A stretch of 64,000 nt of DNA from Lichenostomus cassidix (GCA_008360975.2 CM039193.1:15490501-15554500); one strand, 5' to 3'. Counted from the stretch's first letter, positions 1-13,954 are shown. Program-made: numbers and translations. Notes: a model not told the origin generated them from the letters alone.

Positions 1-3000
1 TGAAACAAGAAGCAATGCCCTTGTATCAGTCCCGCTCAACATGATTGGCAAAAATGAAGTTACTGGACAGGAGAATGGCCTCAGAGAGCCCCTGAATTAC
101 CTACAGAGGAAGTAGCCCTCAGGCAGCATAGAGCAGGAAGCTGTTGTACTCAGAGGATAGGGATTGAGACCAAATTATGAACTGCAATCTCAATAAAAAG
201 TCTGGAAAGGGCTGAAGCTGGATGCAGTAGCAGAAGATCCAGCAGAAGTGGCAGTGGAAAGGAGTCCAGTAGTAGATGCTGAGAGCGAACTAATAAGTGG
301 CAAGAGCAGGGGGGACTGAGGGGGTTATTAACAGCAGCCAAACAATAGAAAGTACTGAGTTGAAATGAAAAAAATAAAAGCAAAGGAAAAAGCCAAACCA
401 GTGGCAGGTGGGGGGAAGAAAAATCCAACCGTTCAAGACAACCTGCAACATGAAAAATTTAATCCCAAATACTCCTAAGCATAGTGCAATTACAAACAGC
501 CACGAAAATTATTTAAACCAGCCCAGAAGTACAAAGTAGCCTCACTTGAAAGCATAGCTGGTAACACAACCAATTGCCAGTTCATGTTCCCAGCAGCACC
601 TGTACAGCCAAGGAGGCAGATCTGATACTGCCTTGAAACACCCATTCTCTAAATTCACTTGTTTGCCTTGCTCCTAATGCACAATAAATGATGCCCATCT
701 CTGCCATTAATTCCCTCTGCATGTACATATTCAGGGTGTGGTCAGAGTTCAGAGAAAGTATTTTCCTCTCCCCAATTCCCTGTGAGCACACCCAGCACCA
801 TGAAACTTGGCAGCCTGAGAAGGGAAAGGGTGCAGAAATACTCCCATAAGTGCAGAAATCACCATTTGATGAGCTGCCATGAGAGGACCCAACACCTTCC
901 CATGGGTCAAGGCATCCAATGATAAAACATGAAGGAAAATAACAAATCTCAGGAGAGCATCACTAGACAGTAAAAATTGTCTCCTCAGCCTCAGCCTTCC
1001 TGTCTCCTATGGGCATTGACCTTCCCTGCCAACTGTCTCCAGCCTCCTTATGGAGGACTCGAGGGAGGACACTGATGGGAGGGCAGGGATGCATCCCCGT
1101 TCAGGGTAGAGTACACCTCAAAGCAGACCCCTCCCTTCTCGTTCCCTCTACCCCCATCTCCATTTCGCATCTACCAAGATGCAGCCCTTCCCCAAAATCA
1201 GAGGGGCAGCACTGCACTGTGTTTGCACAGCAGCACCTCCATGCCAAGACTCCCCCCCCTCCCATCACCTTCCTCAAGAGCAACAGCAACTAAGAAGCTG
1301 AACCCCAACAGAGCAGCTGGTAACCCCAGCAGCTCTCAGCCTCACTGGGCCAGGAGACAGCTGTACCCACAGGTCAAACCCCAGCTGGGGTGTGCTCAGG
1401 GCCAAGCAGGGAGAAGCTGTGGTGCTCTCTGGCTCCTGCTGGAAAGTCTGATCTGAGTAATAGCAATTTTCCAGAAATTAATTTTTTTTCTCCACCCCTG
1501 TATGAATGCAATACACCAGGTTTGGACAGCTGCAGTCCAAACAGCAGCGTTTAATCACAGTGCAAACCTGGCATGTTTGCAAAAGAGCAAAGTACTACGT
1601 GCAGCAACAGAGCAGCTGCCTTCCTGCTCCCAGAGTATTCCACCTCAAAGTTGGGGTGCTCCAGGGGAGGGAGGCCAAAGATCAAACTACATCTCTGCAG
1701 GCGTAATAGCCACACATACCTGAGATAACCCTCATGCCCCAGAAATGTGGGCATGTCATACCCACACAAAGGCCAGCAAGCAGGAAAACAAAAGGGTTTT
1801 CCCACCCAGCATCATTATGGAAGGCAGGGAAAGTCTCTGTTCAGGGTTAGACTTCAAGCTCCTGCAGCCAGACCTATGCCTGGGATCAGAGTCGTACAGT
1901 GACCCAGATATGGCATCTGCAAAGGGAATTATTTGGTACAGCCAACACTGCAGCAGGGTACCTGCCCTGAGAGGCACTGCTTGCTCAGATGCTCATCTAG
2001 AGCTTCTCCTGGAGCTTCAGGATCTGTTGGTCTCCCTCAGACAAGCATCAGTCTAGCCCATATTGAGTCTCCTCTCATATACTGCCAGGTCCATTTCCCC
2101 ATGGCTCAGAGTATGACTGAAGGGGAAAGGGGAGAACCCTTAAGCAGCCTTGCTTGTGCCTTGTGTACACAGAGCAGACCCCTCTGATGAAGAGGGAGCA
2201 TGGAGGAGAATTGCCAAGTAATGTGAAAGACCAACAAGAGCACCATGAGATGGTCCAGGCAAAGCAGGGAGCACTGTGGCTGAGGTAACAGGGAGGAAAA
2301 GGAATGCCAAACCCCAGAGATCCTACTGCAAAGATGAAAACTGTTCAGGGCCATAGGCAGAGAGCAGAGACAGCACGATTTCCATCTCACCCCTCATCAC
2401 TGCTGCACCTACTGTTGTTAAATTTCATCGTCTGGTGCTTATAGTCCTTGCAATGATGGTAATCATCTTGGTGTCTCTATTACATTAGGAGGATGTCAGG
2501 CTCGGCACAGTGTCAGGGATAATCAAGCAGGCAGTGATAAGAGCGATAGCGACCTCGCTGACAGCCCGCCAGGACAGGCAGTGCCGCCTGTGCTGCACCT
2601 CCCTGTGCAGAGCAGGTCACACACCACTGCAGGCACCAGGGGATGGGCACTGGCACAGGAATAGCCTTCTGGAGAAGTCAGGAAGGTGCTAGATCCTGGT
2701 TTTCCCTGTTGAGGAGTCAGGAGGTGAAGGGAAGCAGTTGCAGGTGAGCACTGGTGCCACAGCTCAGAGAGGGCTTTGCCATCTACCCCACACCAACTCC
2801 CAGAGCTGGAACCATGGATGCCACCAGCCCTGAGGGCACAGCTCTGTGGGTACAGCCCTGAGCCCAGATGCCCTGTTGGAAGCAGCATGGGCAGTGGCTC
2901 CCACAGAGCCCAAGCTGCCCCTTGTCACCACCCCTGCCTTGTCCTCTGCACAGCCACTGCTCTGGCAGCCTGCAGACGTGCTCCAGTGCGCGCAGGAGGC

Positions 3001-4221
3001 AAACAGCTTGACATTTACTAACCCCAGCTCCCCCTCTCCTCAGTGCCATTTCCCTGCTGTGCTCCATCCTTCCACCTACCTCACAGAAAGCAAGCACCCT
3101 CTGAGCAGCTCTTCACAGCTCTCCTGCAGAAGCAGGACAGGGAAATGTGAAGTTTAGTTGCTCCTCAGGGATGGTCAGCTATAATTGAAAGAAACAAACC
3201 ATAGAACTAAGGTCTCTCTAGTTCACTAAGGAATCTGCTAAAAGGCAGCAGTACAACAGTGAACATGGAGGAAGAGGGAAAGGCAGCCCACAACCACCAG
3301 TGACGGAGAGGTGGGGCTGCTCCAGTGTTCCTCATCCTTCTCCAGCACTCACATTTCCCATCCTCTGTGGCACTGGCTGGACTTCTGCTTCCTCAGCACA
3401 GGATAACCATCCTCTACAGCTGGCTTCAGCCCTGCCAGCTCCAAAGCAGACCTGAGACTGCTGTACATAATTTAGCAGCTAGTCAGGGATAAAGGGCTAT
3501 GCATGGTTAGCCTGGATTATAGAAAACCTCTCCTGGCCTGGAAAGCAGCTTTTAGTCTTCATCATCCCAAACCCTTGTATGGGGAGCTCTCAGAGCAACA
3601 GACCTGCCTGGGTGTTTGCAGAGAGTGAGAATCTTCTGCAAGGAAATTCAGTATCGCACAACTTCAACTTCAAACTTGGTCTTGTCCTTTCAGATAAAGT
3701 GCTGCAAAAATAAATTGCTGCACAGCTGAAGACAGAAGGTCTCAACCAGTATGGGAACTCTGCCCAGGCCCTCCTCTGCACACTCAGAGCCACTTGGATG
3801 GCGTGGGCCTTGCTGCCAGGTCAGGGCACAAGCCCCCCAGAGCCTGCTGTGCTAATGTATGAGAGGGAGAGAACAGCTACAGCTTCTCAGAAGAATGCCC
3901 AAATGCAGTCAGAGATCACATGATTTCTAAAAACACAAGCTTGTACAGTAAACAGAAACAAAACAAAAATCCTCCAACCTGATCCCGGAGTCTGGCTGCT
4001 GCCTTTGTTACATGGGACATAATAAAAGCTTTAGTAAGGATAACACAGTATTTTCAAAAGGTGCCTCAACTACTTTGCTTCAAAGAGCCAGCCAGTTTGG
4101 TTAAGTTACGTCTACACACAACACACCTACTTCAGATCAACGGCATTAGAATTGCACATCAAACACCCTAGGTGCATCCTAGAAGGGATGCTGTCACAAA
4201 TAAATATTTGCTGTTTTGCTA
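1..4221. other. Intron 2 of CACNA2D2, left part: no gene recognised
   Basis: Mostly unique sequence with short chance reading frames on both strands. I recognise no exon or interspersed repeat here. The segment near 2400-2620 has an unusual run of CpGs and short symmetric motifs for this neighbourhood and may be a conserved noncoding element (see findings). Confidence 0.6.
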
Positions 4222-4446
4222 GATTCTAGGTTGGATATCATGAAGAAATTCTTTACTCAGAATGGAGTGAGGCCCTGGCACAGGCTGCCCAGAAAAGCTG
4301 TAGCTGCCCCATCCCTGGAAGTGTTTAAGACCAGGTGGGATGGGGCCCTGACCAACCTGATCTAGTGGAAGGTGTCCCTGGCCACGGCAGGGGGTTGGAA
4401 TGAGATGGTCTTTAAGGTCCCTTCCAACCCAAACCATTCTGTGATT
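4222..4446 (+). mobile_element. CR1 LINE fragment, 3' end
   Basis: About 225 bp matching the CR1 3' end. It covers the last codons of the ORF2 region (the AAGAAATTCTTTACT motif, the GAGGCCCTGGCACAGG block, CATCCCTGGAAGTGTT), the 3' UTR (GTTGGAATGAGATGGTCTTTAAGG) and a tail ending in CCATTCTGTGATT. It is 5'-truncated, as is usual for CR1, and cannot mobilise. Confidence 0.9.
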
Positions 4447-5640
4447 TCCAACAGAATCAGTGCCTCTACACAATGGATCATGCTGGGTTTTCCCCAGCAT
4501 CCCCAAGAGAATGAAGAAGATGAAGGTCATTAAGGAAGAACAAAGCAAGACACATCTCTGCTCCTCAGATCCCTCCTGGACCCCATGTGGTTGCAGTTTT
4601 GCCTTTCGCACAGCTGCTGAACAGTTTAAAACTGTTTTCTTTTATTACACTGGCTTTTTCCCAAGGCTAAATGTTTAGGACACTGCAATTACACAAGCTC
4701 AGAGACCCAAAATGGGATCTCACCATTCTCCATCTCCCTAGCAGTGAGGAGGATGAGAAAGGAGCCACCACTGCTTTGAGAGAAGTGGAAAGCACTTCAC
4801 CAGGCTCTTTTGCAGTGCCTGGGGCAGGGCTGCTGCAGGTGGGCAAAGGCTGCTCCCCATTCCCTGCAAGTGTTCCCCAAGGACTCAGAGCTCCCTTCTG
4901 TGCTCTGCATTGAGTGATGCAAGACTCCCAGATCCTCAAAGACTTAACTTTAAATAAATAACCAGACCTCTTTCCCAAAACAGCTTTATCTTCTGTGCCA
5001 GGAAAGCTGTTGCTTTTTGTAGGAAGGGCTGTGGAAAAAGGCTGTGCTGTGCAGCCTCTAACACTAAAGCTCCTAGACATATTTTGCAGGCTTCCTTTTA
5101 ACTACACAAGAAAAAGAGTAACAATTACCCCACACTGCCTTTTGTTTTTATTGATGGCTACCACTGGCCAAATTCAGCTCTCAGTTGCAGTGATGCAAAT
5201 TTGGGATAACTGCACTGACATGGAATTAAACTAAATCTCTTATTAGAGCCAAAGCAATTGAAATCTAGGCCAGCATAAGTCAGCATTGTCAACAGTTACC
5301 CCCACAGTTTTCTGCAGAGTAATGATCTATTTTAAAGAAATTGAACTTTTAGAAACAGCAACTTTGCAATTCTCTTGATTTACCTTCTGATGTAAGTGTT
5401 GGGGCTTTCTCTGCACTTCAGAGATTCACGTTTACCAGCTTTACTCCCTAATCTCAAGCACTGGAAGCATTTCTGTAAAGGCACAGGCTCACTGGAAGTA
5501 AGGCTGGAAGAGAACCACCTGGCCAACCTATCCCCTCTGTTTCATTCAGGACCCACCTAACAGCTGTTTACAAACTCTGCTCTAATCCACTGGTGGTGCA
5601 AAGCCCAGGCTTCCCCAGCTGATGTTCTTCAGTGGTTTTG
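4447..5640. other. Intronic spacer between CR1 copies
   Basis: No exon is recognised. The part near 5165-5235 resembles an old amniote interspersed repeat, listed separately. A weak CR1-like start (AGGCTGGAAGAGAACC) near 5495 may be a very old CR1 relic, but it is too decayed to call. Confidence 0.5.
5165..5235. repeat. Probable ancient amniote interspersed repeat relic
   Basis: The run GGCCAAATTCAGCTCTCAGTTGCAGTG, then GATGCAAATTTGGGATAACTGCACTGA, follows the pattern of an old repeat family common in reptile and bird DNA (GGCCAAATTC..., GTGTAAATC.GGAGTAACTCCACTGA). It is diverged and identified from memory, so the family name is left open. Confidence 0.4.
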
Positions 5641-5968
5641 TAGAACCAGGCATGGTTTGAGTGGGAAGAGTTAAAGAACATCTCATTCCAACCCCCTTGG
5701 AAGGGACACCTTCCACTATCTCAGGTTGCTCCAAGCCCCAGCCAACCTGACCCTGAGCACTTCCAGGGATGGGGCAGCCACAGCTTCTCTGGGCACCCTG
5801 TGCCAGAGCCTCACCACCACACAATAAAGAACTTCTTTCTAGTATCTAATGTTACCCTGCACTCCAGCAGTGTGAAGCCATCCCTGCATTGTCCTTTCAG
5901 TCCATGGCCTTGTCAGAAGTCCCTCTCCAGCTCTCTTGGAGACCCTTTCAGTACTGAAAGGGCACCTT
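5641..5968 (-). mobile_element. CR1 LINE fragment, 3' end
   Basis: The reverse complement matches CR1. On the plus strand it runs from the 3' tail side (GGCATGGTTTGAGTGGGAAG, CATCTCATTCCAACCCC) through CACTTCCAGGGATGGGGCAG and AGAACTTCTTTCTAGTATCTAA to an ORF2 C-terminal remnant. It is 5'-truncated and contains a 20-bp perfect palindrome at 5943-5962. Confidence 0.9.
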
Positions 5969-6466
5969 CCCAGAAAGTCATTACTGGTCTTTAATATAAA
6001 GTCCTCTCTGTCATGGCATAGGCTCATAAAGCTTTGCCTTATCCCCAGAGGATATGGAGAACAGATTTCCAGACAGTTTTCTTGCACACATTTCCAAACT
6101 CATCCTTTTTCCTGCTAGTGCCTTCTGCTCCCTGAGCCAGTGGGGTTCAGGAACTGTAACAAGAATACACCATGTACCTGGAGATTTTAATAAAGAGGTG
6201 ACCCTCTGCAAAGTCGCATCAGCTGCAGTTTTCACCTTAGTGCCACCTCCAAAGCCTCACCAGCAAGACTTTAGCAGCAGCAATAAACCCTACCGCTGGC
6301 AAACTCAGCCCAGGTTTGTTTTCAACACAGTCTTGGAGAGGCACAGGGGCAGGACTGATATGTACCCACAGAGATCTCAGGGGATGTGTCTTCTGAAGGC
6401 AGCCTCCAGAGGTCTGACATCCGAATGAAAAGACTCCACTAAAAAATTCATAAACCTCTGCAGCAA

Positions 6467-6840
6467 CACAGAGAATAGGGCTGGAAGGGATCTCATCAAC
6501 TCATGTAGTCCCAGCCTGTTCCCATACCCTCAGCAAGAGGTGGTATCATGGATGTGTCATTTCTAACACAATTACCACAGTTATCTCATTCCTAACCTGT
6601 TCCTCTAACCTGTTCTTAAAGAATTTCTAGTGATGGAGATTCCTGTGTTTCACAAGAGAAAATGCTCTGGTACTTCACAATCCTATTTGAAAACATTTTA
6701 TTATGCCTAAGTTGAAAATTCCTTGCTGCAATTAAAAACCATGTTCTTGGTGGAAAGACCTCAAATTAACAAAGAACAGGCACTTTGCCTTGTGCTGCTG
6801 TGCCCCGTTATTATTCTGAAGATTTGTCCTACTTTAGTTT
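6467..6840 (-). mobile_element. Old CR1-type LINE fragment
   Basis: A decayed copy of an older CR1 subfamily. Recognisable blocks are AGGGCTGGAAGGGATCTCATC, TAACCTGTTCTTAAAGAATTTC, AGTGATGGAGATTCC and CCTTGCTGCAATTAAA. Divergence is far higher than in the other CR1 copies, so this is an early insertion. The right boundary is approximate. Confidence 0.75.
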
Positions 6841-9800
6841 TTACTCTTGTAAAAAAAAAAAATCATATTCATTTATTCCTTTCCTACAAGTTAATGCATT
6901 TCATATCCACGTGTCCTGGGCTCAAGTTACAATTAATGTGACAATTAGACAATGTCCTTGGTAGAGCACTCACCAGGATGCTATTCCAAACAGTCCTCAA
7001 AATATCCAAGTATCAGTCAAAGCTGGAGACTTTTGATCAGATGTCCAAACCCAAAACTTTGGGGGAAACAAAAGTACATACCAGGAGTGAGGCGGAGAGA
7101 AAAAATGGTGCAAAAATAGAACCCAAGTCTTGAGTATGACAAGGCACACATTTTTTGTTGGAAGGACAGATAGACAATGGATGAGTGCTCAAGCAGGAAT
7201 TGCAAGAGCAGATTTGAGGAATTCTGAGATCCTTGGTCCTGATTTGGTTGCTGACAAAAGCACACCAGATAGTGGCTGCAGCCTAAAGCAGAACAACAGA
7301 GCAGGAGGTAAAGAACAGTAGCAGCACGCAACCACAAAACTGCAGCAAAGAGGGGCTTCAACAGCATCCATCTCTGCTGTGTCCCACCCTTTCCTGTTCT
7401 TCAACCTTCCTCTTCTTCACCACCTCCAAAAGATGAGATCTGCCAGTGAAAACCTGCAGTTGTCAGTCAGATGTGCCTGCTAAATTCAGCTTGCTGCTGC
7501 AGCCCCCCACTCCAGGCCATTTCTGCAGGGTTTGCCAGCACCCAGCTCCCCCTGCCATGCAGGTGCAGCCATCACATCCCAGCCCTGAAAGCCTACTGAG
7601 GAGCTCTTCAAATTGAAGAGAAAATACAATGGGGACCTCATAGCAAAGCAGCAAACCTTCCTTCCCCTGCAACAGCCTCCTCTGGAATCAGCTGCTCTTC
7701 TAGCTGGGGCTGTGACACACAACAAAGGCACATGACTGCTCAACGTCCTCATGGAAAGGACAGACATGGACTTGTCCTTGTAACCATTGCATGGATTCAC
7801 CTTCTCCAGACCCCACAAGGTTTCTGACACTCGTTGAGCTGTGTCTCTGCTGGCACCATCTCCTGTTAACATCGCCGAGCTTTCTCCCTCCCAAACCAGC
7901 CACCACTTGCTTGAGCAGCAATTTTGGGGGATAACAGTGGCAAATTCTCCTCCATCAGCCCTGAGCAATGCAGCAGTGACTCACAGGCTCTCCTGTCCTC
8001 TCTCTGGTCAGAGAGAGCCAGAACAAGTCAGCTTCAGCCCCTGGGAGGCTGATCCTCAACATGAGAGAAGGGCCAAGGGCAAGGCACTCACATATAGCTG
8101 ATCCATACAACTGGTGTGACTCACCAGTGCTGTGTTACAGGTTTAGGACAGGGAACACAGGGCACACTGTTTCTTTCCCATACAGAGCCAGACATACCAG
8201 CTTCTGAAAATCTCGTGTGTAGGGTTTATGACTTTCTGCTCTCCATATGGCCAAAGAGGAGGCAGCAGGATGCTCTGCAATGCTGGCACCACTCCTGCTG
8301 GCCACGTACATTGCTAAGATTGCAGGAGAGCTGGCCCTCAGGTGAGGAAAAACTCAGTCCTGAGGACGCCATTACCCCCCAGGAATAACAGGGTGCAGGG
8401 AAGCACCCACACTGTGAAAACACCCACAGTGTGAAAGCCAGAGCTGCCAGAAGTGCTCAGGTCTCCTCAACCACCATCACACACATCTGTGCATGTACTT
8501 GCACCCCACTTCCCTTGTCTTCTTCTTCTTCAGCTCTTTCCCAATATTTGAGGGCTGTAATCCCTGCTGTCCCAGCCCTCTTTCCCTGCACACAAGCACA
8601 CACTCAAAACCAGGGCTGAGCTCCAGACCCATCTGTCTGCACAGGCTCAGCTCCCCACACAGCTCTGCTCTGTCACAAAGCACTGTTTAGACTCCACACC
8701 TGCCCTCCCTAAGACAGCCACTATCTTAATTAAGCTTTAGGCATAGGCAGGGAATAATTGTCTGGCACTTATGGTTGAGAGAGGGGACTTGGTCTGTATT
8801 CCCCCCTTGTCCCACGCACAGTGCTGACCTGTCCGCGTGATCGTTGGCAAATCACCTTCCTGGGTCTGCATGGTCTCACTGACCTCCCACTTTGAAAGAA
8901 TTTACTGTTAATTTTTGCAAAGTGTTGTGGATGCCTTAGAGGAAAGGTAGCACAGGAATGGAGAGTATTAATATTCCACCAAGAGCTCTAGAGACCAACC
9001 AGCACATTAAAGCTTCCACAAGCAGAAACAAAACTCTTGCACAGCTCAAGTCAGACCCCCAAAGCACAGGCAGATTTTCTTCAATACTTTCCATCAGCAT
9101 CAGGAAACATGTATTTGGCCTGTCATTACACATCCAGAGCAATGGCCCTGCCACATCTAAGAAAACACGAGGGGAGCATAGGACCGGGGATGGATTCAGA
9201 TCTACTTGGTGTAAGAAAAAGTTGCATCGGGCACTGCGTACGGTAAAGTATTTGCCTCCTGCTGTTCCAGCATAAAGTTAATCAGGGACAAAAATTAATC
9301 CCTCCTGACAGCATGTTGCCAATTTCTGATTTCATCCCCATTTCCTCATAGCTTATCATCAAGGGAATGGGAAACTTGTAGCATGGACAAGCTTGTCACA
9401 TGCCTCTTTCTTTGGTAAAGGCTCACACGCACAAGCCGTGAGTTCCTGTAGGCTCAGAGCAGCACATCTGTGCTCTGCATGCACGCAGGGCTCCTCACAT
9501 CCATGCAGATTCACCCACCATGGCACAGGTAGTGAAAAGTTATGCATATGCTTAAGGCAAAATATGTGCCCAACCATCAGCTTTAATCCAAGACAGTGGG
9601 AGGGAGGAGAGAAAACAAGAAAAAGACGAAAGAAATCCTGTCCTCAGAGGGATAGTGCCAGAAGAGCAAAGTGGCATTTACAAATCATAAGCACTTCCCT
9701 TCCCCACTCCATGCTCCTTTGCCCAGAATGTTAATCAGCATTACTCTAAACAGCAGCGGCAAAAGCTGAAACCCAAGCAGCCTCAATGGCTTGAAAAGAA

Positions 9801-12800
9801 ACCTGGTTGGGATTTTTTTCAGATGAGACATTTAAATCCAAATGGTGACAACATGTGATGGTGATGCATCAGGTGCTTTTTAATGCCTTGTAACTTCCCT
9901 CTTAAACTATGGAGTGAGTTCTAAAAAGAAAACTATAATTTCCCAGGGCTGTGGGATTTTGCCTCTTTTCCAAATGTCAGGGGTTTATTGAACAGCTTAT
10001 TCTTTCAAGCCCAGTGGCTCATGGATGGAGACCCACAGCACGGCAGCAGCACCCTGCTCACTCTCATAGTCCTGAAGTGTGTCACTGCACTCCAGGCTGG
10101 GCAACCCCCAAGGGTGCTTTGCAATGCAGTTTAGTTGATCACATAATAGAAAAGTGGGTTTGCAATTACATTAATAATAGTGCTGACTAGGGTTTGTGTC
10201 ATAAATAAAACTTAGATGATTATATAGACCACATATATCTCTGTGTTTGGATGATCAATACACATTTTAAAGTGTCACTAAATTTTAGCTACAAAAAGTG
10301 TAGCAGGAAACAGGCTTCACTATTTGCTTCTCCTTTTAGTGCCATTTCCTTCCCTACTGTATATAAGTCTCCTCATCCAACTCACCAAAATTATTGCCAC
10401 CATCAGAAAAAACCCCTTGCCCTGTTTCTGGAGACCAGCTGCCACAGCTTACACTGCCAGGAACTTGTACGCCATCTCCTGAACAACACAGACAGTAGGG
10501 TTGATGGAATTAATTCCTGCTGAAATTAGAAATGCAACAACGTCCCGTGGGCTGAATTTGGTTCTCTGTACCAAACCCACACCCAGCTCCACACCTGGGT
10601 GAGGCCCCAGACTCAGCAGGGATGGTGTGACACTGAGCTCCTGCACTGGCAGGCAGTGAATGTGCCACCATCTCAAAGGGGCTCCAACACAACCCCGTAT
10701 CAGAGGCGAAACAAGAAAGCCCCAGTGTTTTCTTCTCTGAGAGCAGAGTGTGCACAGGGTAGGAGCATCCATGTGCTGCAGGAGCACTCAGCTTCATTAC
10801 CGCAGAACTGAAGTGCTGTTGTGAAGTACCAGAGGAACTGGGGAGGGCAGTACTCTTGGCCATAAACCCATCAGGAGAGCAAATGTATTGCAGCCACTTG
10901 CTGAGCTCACGGGAGAATTGCTCCCCTCCCTCCCTGCGACAGAGCCAGGCTGCAGAGCGCAGACCTGGCATCACCAGCCCCTGCATCCCAGCCTCCTGCT
11001 CGGGCCAGGGGCACATCCAGGTAAAACAGGCATTTTGCATATCTCCTGCAAGTGTGGGGTTCTGCTCTCCTTCCACTTTCTTTTCCCAGGTCCGCTGTCA
11101 GGCTGAGGAATTTCTCAAGTCAGCCCCATGCAGAACCACTTACTCAATAAGGCATAATTGACTCTTGTTGTAAAGAATTAAGTGCTCTCAATAGAGATGT
11201 CCATTTCTAATGGCTTTTTTTATTCTTACTAATGAATTAAGCCAAGATAACACCAAATAGTTCCCAGATGAGACTGATTGCCAAGCAGATGAGGATTTTA
11301 TCAATAGATTTTTTTTAAAAAACTCAACTCAGAAAAACCATAATAAAAAAAAAAAGATACCAAACCCAGAAATGTCTCTTCCTCCTTGAAAAAGCATAGA
11401 GTAATCTCTCCAGGAGATTCCTTTCCCAGCTATATTGGTTATTACTGCCTCAGCATGATTTCTAGTTATGTGTGCATTTGAAGAAAAAGAGGAAAAAATG
11501 CCTGAGTTCACTAACCTCCTGTATCTGAATCTTAGAATGCTTTGGTCAACATTTTGAATGAAATGACCCATAAAGTGATTAACAGCTTATTAACTTGAAG
11601 GGCAAGTCACAACACCACCACAGAAAGGCAACACACTGTTTCTAGAGCTGGGGAGTTTGTTCATGAACACTAATGCTCTCACTGCTGGGGTTTTCTCCTC
11701 CCTTCCTTTTTTAAATAAAGGCTTGCTTCCATTTTCTCCTACCCAGCTCACTTCCCCACAAGCCCACTACCCTTCCAATTCACAGACTAGTATCCAAACC
11801 TGCCACAGACACTGCTTGCTGAAGATCACTCTTCTAAATTGCAGAAAACAAGTACTGTCTATCTCTGCTTGCTCCAAAAATCTCTCACACTCAGCCTGGA
11901 AATGTCAAGCGCTGTGGCTCCCATCATCTGTTCACTCCATCTCAAATGCTTTTTCAGATCTTCCTGTGCCTTGCTACTCAGGGTCCCTGTTCTTGTCTCT
12001 TCACCTTGCTTAAGGTTCAGGAAGAGGCTCACAACCCCTCCACCTCTTTTCCAAGCAGCTCAGGGCTCCCAGAAGGAGACCACAGTTCCTACAGGGTAGA
12101 GTAACCTGATTATGCAGGACCTGTGATCTCCAGCTGCAGTTCCCCATACAAGATAGGGACCTGACTTACAGAGCTGGTTTGCAGCCTGTGTGGCTGTCTG
12201 ACCAAGCTCATGTTGCTTTCTGGAGAAGGGAAGAAGAGCAAGGAATGAGGATCACCCCTGAAGCATGTCGTGTGATGAAGTTTTGCAGTGTGTGGGTAGG
12301 AAAAGGACAGGACAAAGCACAGCAGAAGAAACAGCCTCGAAAGCCAGGCTGATCTGCTCAGGAATTCAGCACAGTCTGCATGGCCAGGCTGGACAGATGC
12401 TGGGGTAGAGCTGAGGAGTTTCACACACCAGATGGTCAAGGAGCTGTGATTTGCAGGTAATCTAATAATCAAGTAGTCATATCAGTGAGGATATGAGCCA
12501 CAGGGTCATGAGGGGTTGGCACAGTTTTCCTCTTTCTGTACAAGTCATTGGACAGTATAAAGCAAGGACATTAACTGTTTAACTCTTAGCCACAGCCAGC
12601 AGCAGCTTCCTTCCAAAAAAAAGCCCTGTAGAGCACAACCAGGAGCCAAAGCTACGTAGACACTGTTACCCCAGAACCCACAATGGGACCATGACAATCC
12701 AGGGACTGTCACCTCCTCCCCTTCCCCCTTACCACAGCCCTGGTGCCAATACAAGCAACTCTGAAACAAGTCTGCTCAAGTCACTGATCCAAAGAAGCTA

Positions 12801-13779
12801 ACCCTCTCAAAATTTCCAGTTGGGAACGTCAAACTCTGAGCATGTTATGCCAGCTTGAACCCCTTGAAATGCCAGGATTGACTTATTCACCCATGCCACT
12901 GCATCAGATTCAGGATACCTGTGGTAGCAAGGGAGGAAGAAGCAGAAAAATCCCAGAACAAAGCCCTCCAGTGAAAATAAAAGCCATGTTTCTAGAAGCA
13001 ATGAAATGCCAGTACTCAATCTCTACAGCCCCCAACAAAAAACCCTGTTCAGATTTTTTTTCATTAACTGTCACAAAATGATGCAATGCATATAGTATAA
13101 TTATGCCTAAGTGCTTTCCATGTTAAATGTCATTTCAGTTATCACTTTTTAAATGCAATTTTTATTGAGTGCACAATAATAATTTAGCAAGTAAACAGGC
13201 AAGTTACAAGAAAAGAGTGGAAGTGCAGGGGGAGGTGGGAAAGCCTCAAGTGTGACAATGAAATGCACTGGGGTACATGGAGCTGTTACTTCTGAAAGCT
13301 CGAAAAGAATTATAAAAAAGCCATAAATTACAAGGTTGCAAAATGCAATAAATTACAGCCTCTACAAAAGGCAGATAATGGAAATGAGAAAGGAGAGAGG
13401 GAAGGGGGAGGAATCTACATAATTTGTCACCACTGACCCCAGACATCTGCACAGCCTGCAAAGAGCGCCGGAAATATTTGGGTGTTTCAGTCTCCTCACA
13501 AACAACAGTGCTCAGAGGCCAGTTGGGAGTGGGTCAGCTTTAGCGGCACTGCCCCTCCATCACCACAAAACACAGAAGTTCTCCCTCAAATGGGCAGTCT
13601 TCCCTGCATTAGACATACCTTGGAGACACCAGGGAGCTCCAGGCTGAATACCAACAGCCCCACACTTTGTGGAAGCTAGAACCCATCAGCCTGCCAAGCC
13701 AAGAGGAATGGAGTGCAATCAAGGGCTGGCACACTCAGAAGGGAGAGGCATGAATGTGTTTAATCCCACCATTAAGCAC
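6841..13779. other. Intron 2, unique stretch
   Basis: About 7 kb with no exon or family repeat recognised. It holds A/T runs (for example near 6850, 11310 and 11345) and a purine-rich segment near 9598-9638. The 188-codon minus-strand frame at 10510-11076 has no known domain and no splice context, and I treat it as chance. Confidence 0.6.
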
Positions 13780-13954
13780 AGACTGGTTTGAGTTAGAAGG
13801 GACCGTAAAGACCATCTCATTCCAACCCCCTGGCATGGGCTGGGACACCTCCTAAGGATGCTGCAAGCCCCATCCTTGATGGGACTTGATGGGACTTGCA
13901 GGGATGGGACAGCCACAGCTTCTCTCAGCAGCCTGTGCCAGGGCCTTAACCACA
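13780..13954 (-). mobile_element. CR1 LINE fragment, 3' end
   Basis: Reverse-complement CR1 3' end: GACTGGTTTGAGTTAGAAGGGACC, CCATCTCATTCCAACCCCCTGG, then GGGATGGGACAGCCACAGCTTCTC. It contains a small internal duplication (GATGGGACTT twice near 13877-13897). It points left, away from the neighbouring plus-strand CR1. Confidence 0.85.

Noticed and set aside
4219..4611. 130-codon minus-strand open frame
   Set aside because: It is antisense to a CR1 3' end and carries no protein family signal.
10510..11076. 188-codon minus-strand open frame
   Set aside because: No recognised domain, Cys/Ser/Pro-rich composition typical of a chance frame, no promoter or splice signals.
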